This document shows, in pieces, positions 61,144-64,000 of a stretch of DNA of 64,000 bases. The stretch is from Pseudomonas asturiensis. Lineage in GTDB: Bacteria > Pseudomonadota > Gammaproteobacteria > Pseudomonadales > Pseudomonadaceae. Both the position numbers and the translations under genes were made by a program. Position 1 is the stretch's first letter. The number at the start of each line of letters is the position of its first letter. The DNA lies in assembly GCF_900143095.1 (NCBI RefSeq), contig NZ_FRDA01000005.1:124001-188000 (forward strand), written 5' to 3'. Under the pieces are notes generated by a model, which did no database searches, was not told where the DNA came from, and was given only the letters and a program-made list of their open reading frames with translations.

Positions 61144-61557
61144 ATGCTGGTGATTTCCAACAACGTTCATTTGCCGGACGCTGAAATCGAGTTGACTGCC
61201 ATTCGAGCCCAGGGCGCGGGTGGGCAGAACGTCAACAAGGTCTCCAGTGCCATGCATTTGCGTTTCGACATTCACGCATCGTCGTTGCCGCCTTTCTATA
61301 AAGAGCGGTTGCTGGCGCTGAGCGACAATCGGATTACCAGTGATGGGGTAATCGTGATCAAGGCGCAACAGTACCGTACGCAGGAGCAGAACCGGGCCGA
61401 TGCGTTGTTGCGGCTGAGCGAGCTGATCGTCAATGCAGGGAAGGTCGAGAAAAAACGCAGGCCGACGCGCCCGACGCTGGGTTCCAAGACTCGCAGACTG
61501 GAGTCCAAGAGCAAGCGGGGGTCGATCAAGGCAGGGCGGGGGAAGGTGGACTTCTGA
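61144..61557 (+). CDS. arfB: Alternative ribosome-rescue factor / peptidyl-tRNA hydrolase ArfB
   Basis: The ATG at 61144 gives 137 residues with the GGQ motif at 26-28 ([22 protein letters not shown]) and a basic C-terminal tail ([22 protein letters not shown]) that enters the empty mRNA channel. ArfB (YaeJ) frees ribosomes stalled on non-stop mRNA without a termination codon. It is shorter than RF1/RF2, as the family requires. Confidence 0.94.
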   Translation: MLVISNNVHLPDAEIELTAIRAQGAGGQNVNKVSSAMHLRFDIHASSLPPFYKERLLALSDNRITSDGVIVIKAQQYRTQEQNRADALLRLSELIVNAGKVEKKRRPTRPTLGSKTRRLESKSKRGSIKAGRGKVDF

Positions 61558-61614
61558 TCAGACGAGGCTGCCTCTGATGCGCAGGGCAGTCAGTGCAGCC
61601 TCATCCTCACCGTG

Positions 61615-62127
61615 TCAGCGAGCGGCTTTTTGCTGAAGCTCGTGACGACGCAGGGCGCGCACCTTATTAAGGGTATCGGCGCACGTCTTGGCCGCTTCTT
61701 CGCCTTTGTGCACGAAGTGATCGAAGAAGAATTTCTGATGCTCTTCGCCGGAATGGAAGTGGTGCGGCGTCAGCACTACGGAAAATACCGGGATTTCGGT
61801 TTCCAGCTGGACCTGCATCAGCGCGCTGACCACCGACTGCGCAACGAACTCGTGGCGATAGATGCCACCGTCCACCACCAGTGCGGCGCCGACGATACCG
61901 GCGTAACGGCCCGAATTGGCCAGCAGTTTTGCGTGCAGCGGGATCTCGAACGCGCCACCCACTTCAAAGAAGTCGATGTCGCTCTCGGCGTAGCCATGGT
62001 GGGCCATTTCGGCGACAAAACCTTTACGGCTCTGATCGACGATCTCTTTGTGCCAGCAGGCCTGGATGAACGCAACGCGCTCGTTCGGATGACTTTTGCT
62101 TTTGCTGTCGATTGCAGTGGGTTGCAC
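61615..62127 (-). CDS. ribH: 6,7-dimethyl-8-ribityllumazine synthase, RibH2 type
   Basis: A GTG at 62127 preceded by AGGAG gives 170 residues starting MQPTAIDSKSKSHPNERVAF. The lumazine synthase fold is seen in FIQACWHKEIVDQSRKGF, VGGAFEIPLHAKLLANSGRYAGIVGAALVVDGGIYRHEFVAQSVVSALMQ and VFSVVLTPHHFHSGEEHQKFF. The sequence belongs to the decameric RibH2 class first described in Rhizobiales, distinct from the housekeeping RibH1 normally found in the rib operon. An FMN riboswitch lies upstream. Confidence 0.93.
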   Translation of the reverse strand: MQPTAIDSKSKSHPNERVAFIQACWHKEIVDQSRKGFVAEMAHHGYAESDIDFFEVGGAFEIPLHAKLLANSGRYAGIVGAALVVDGGIYRHEFVAQSVVSALMQVQLETEIPVFSVVLTPHHFHSGEEHQKFFFDHFVHKGEEAAKTCADTLNKVRALRRHELQQKAAR

Positions 62128-62136
62128 GTGTTCTGA

Positions 62137-62159
62137 CTCCTGTTTATAGAAAAAACAGG
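62137..62159 (-). promoter_or_regulatory. Hairpin overlapping the ribH ribosome binding site
   Basis: On the minus strand CCTGTTT (62159-62153) and AAACAGG (62145-62139) pair; the AGGAG site of ribH (62141-62137) begins inside the right arm. It could serve as the translational switch of the FMN riboswitch. Confidence 0.45.
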
Positions 62160-62193
62160 GCATTTGGATCGAAAGGGATTCTAGTCGCGTAGG

Positions 62194-62220
62194 AAAACCG
62201 CTTGAACAGAGTCGTTCAAG
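62194..62220 (-). promoter_or_regulatory. Stem in the riboswitch expression platform
   Basis: CTTGAAC and GTTCAAG form a 7-bp stem, followed on the minus strand by CGGTTTT. It is a weak intrinsic-terminator candidate between the FMN aptamer and ribH. Confidence 0.4.
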
Positions 62221-62257
62221 ATAGGGTTTTGCAGACGTTCTTGTAGACGCCACTCCC

Positions 62258-62412
62258 GCTCTCTCTTCATCCGGACTATGACCGTCGGCCCCGGAATCAC
62301 ACCGGGTCTGCTGACCTTGCGGGTCGTCAGCCAATGCTGCCAACCCTCAAGCGCTCGCGGGCTAGACGCATTGCGCATCATTACCGCCGGTGGGGAATTA
62401 CGCCCCGCCCTG
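62258..62412 (-). ncRNA. FMN riboswitch (RFN element) controlling ribH
   Basis: Read on the minus strand, the region has the conserved RFN blocks in order: GGGCGGGGCGTAATTCCCCA, CCGGCGGTAATGATG, AGCCCGCGAGCGC, GGTCAGCAGACCCGGTGTGA and TCCGGGGCCGACGGTCATAG followed by TCCGGATGAAGAGAG. It binds FMN and lowers ribH expression when flavin is abundant. About 130 bases with two further stems separate it from ribH. Confidence 0.95.
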
Positions 62413-62628
62413 AGAACGTTGCCGACACATTTCGTGGCCGGCGCGGGATTTTTATCACAGTTCCTTGGGTCATGCATGGACACTTTCGTACAGTGAACCT
62501 ACCTTTTTCGTATAAAGCAGTGGAGTATCGAGGGCGACAGGGCTTGATTATCATGTGCCACGGCCTTAGTAATGCTTCGTTGCAGCCACAGGGTTGCTTA
62601 ATCGATACTCGAATTCAGGGAGTTTTTC

Positions 62629-63633
62629 GTGACGGTCATCGATCTGCGCAGCGACACAGTGACACTGCCAACGGCTGGCATGCTCGATGCCATGGCGCGA
62701 GCACCCGTCGGCGATGACGTGTATGGAGAAGACCCGACCGTCAATCTTCTCGAAGCCACATTGGCCGAGCGCCTGGGCTTTGCCGCAGCGCTGTTCGTGC
62801 CGTCCGGCACCATGAGTAACCTGCTCGCCTTGATGGCTCACTGTGAGCGGGGCGATGAATACATCGTTGGCCAGCAGGCGCACACCTACAAATATGAGGG
62901 CGGTGGTGCCGCGGTGCTCGGCTCGATTCAGCCGCAACCGCTGGACGTTCAGCCCGACGGCTCGCTGGACTTGCAACAGGTGAGCGATGCAATCAAGGCC
63001 GATGACTTTCACTTCGCCCGCACCCGTCTGCTGGCACTGGAAAACACGATGCAAGGCAAGGTGCTGCCGCTGTCCTATCTGGCTGCCGCACGCGCCCTGA
63101 CGCTGGAGAAAGGCCTGGCCCTGCACCTGGACGGCGCTCGGTTGTACAACGCAGCGGTGAAGCTTGGCGTGGATGCACGGGTCATCACGGGTTATTTCGA
63201 TTCCGTTTCCATCTGCCTGTCCAAAGGGCTGGGCGCGCCGGTGGGTTCGGTGCTCTGCGGCTCCCATGAACTGATCGCCAAGGCGCGTCGTTTGCGCAAG
63301 ATGGTGGGCGGCGGTATGCGCCAGGCCGGTAGTCTGGCCGCGGCCGGCCTGTATGCGCTGGATCATCAGGTCGAGCGACTGGCGCAGGATCACGCCAATG
63401 CAGCATTTCTGGCCGAAGGGCTGGCAGCGCTGGGCTATGGTGTAGAGCCTGTGCAGACCAATATGGTGTACGTGGCTGTTGGTGAGCGTGCCGGATCGCT
63501 CAAGGCATTCTGTGCCGAGCGCGGCATTCAACTCGTGGCGGCCCCGCGTTTGCGGATGGTGCTGCACCTGAACGTTTCCCGAACTCAGGTCGAGGAAGTG
63601 ATAAGCGCATTTGCCGAGTTCACGCGCCAATGA
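62629..63633 (+). CDS. ltaE: Low-specificity L-threonine aldolase
   Basis: A GTG start after AGGGAG gives 334 residues. It is a PLP fold-type I enzyme with [65 protein letters not shown] and the PLP lysine in [20 protein letters not shown]. It splits threonine or allo-threonine to glycine and acetaldehyde. It is divergent from the riboswitch-ribH unit. Confidence 0.95.
   Translation: MTVIDLRSDTVTLPTAGMLDAMARAPVGDDVYGEDPTVNLLEATLAERLGFAAALFVPSGTMSNLLALMAHCERGDEYIVGQQAHTYKYEGGGAAVLGSIQPQPLDVQPDGSLDLQQVSDAIKADDFHFARTRLLALENTMQGKVLPLSYLAAARALTLEKGLALHLDGARLYNAAVKLGVDARVITGYFDSVSICLSKGLGAPVGSVLCGSHELIAKARRLRKMVGGGMRQAGSLAAAGLYALDHQVERLAQDHANAAFLAEGLAALGYGVEPVQTNMVYVAVGERAGSLKAFCAERGIQLVAAPRLRMVLHLNVSRTQVEEVISAFAEFTRQ

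Positions 63634-64000
<367 letters not shown>

Overview
The window is a gene-dense, GC-rich gammaproteobacterial chromosome segment. Protein sequences and gene order point to a fluorescent Pseudomonas, most probably the P. syringae group. The supporting signs are the thiopurine/tellurite methyltransferase, class II DAHP synthase, DUF1127, SfnB/SsuD-type sulfur genes, Pseudomonas-type REP palindromes (core GGGAGGCGGCTTGCCGGCGA) and an FMN riboswitch in front of a RibH2-type lumazine synthase. The species call is inference; I could not run a search. No rRNA, CRISPR array, prophage, transposase or type III effector (hrp box) was found. The left edge cuts efp and the right edge cuts alaS.

Layout. 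1-6.5 kb: end of efp, then a peroxide/iron block (ohr plus an esterase, a TonB siderophore receptor with a Fur-box-like site, and ohrR), followed by a TauE-type exporter and a LysR regulator. 6.5-16.7 kb: housekeeping and stress genes (DUF1127, YcaQ/AlkX, class II DAHP synthase, a spermidine-synthase-like protein, the cold-shock helicase deaD with a structured leader, a DODA dioxygenase, tpm, htpX, alaA). 16.9-21.7 kb: redox repair (msrB, gpx, a free-Met-sulfoxide reductase) around a hybrid histidine kinase and a DUF815 ATPase. 22.9-23.4 kb: duplicated tRNA-Glu/tRNA-Gly pairs under one strong promoter. 23.5-31.9 kb: regulators (pirin with a GlxA-type regulator, two convergent STAND-type winged-helix ATPases, an AraC regulator coupled to one of them) and a cyclic-nucleotide-gated-type MscS channel.

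32-45.6 kb is the most distinctive region: a sulfur-scavenging island. It holds two LysR regulators, two aliphatic-sulfonate-type periplasmic binding proteins, one permease and one ATPase (SsuCB), an FMNH2-dependent SsuD-like monooxygenase, an SfnB-like acyl-CoA-dehydrogenase-fold enzyme, a cytosolic BisC-type molybdopterin S-oxide reductase, a four-module rhodanese translationally coupled to a 3-mercaptopropionate dioxygenase-type cupin, and a SelW-like CxxC protein. Together they could import organosulfur compounds, reduce or cleave S-O and C-S bonds, and handle the released sulfite, thiol or persulfide sulfur. Two promoters in the island share a 19-bp element.

45.6-64 kb: EamA exporter, LpxH-like phosphoesterase, DUF962 protein, trkH, nitroreductase, a Cpx-like operon (small coiled-coil protein, response regulator, Spy-like chaperone, sensor kinase), the yciI-yciB / rnm-yciO-scpA-scpB cluster, rluB, an amino-acid permease, arfB, riboswitch-controlled ribH2, ltaE and the start of alaS. 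Several tail-to-tail neighbours abut or overlap by 0-21 bp.
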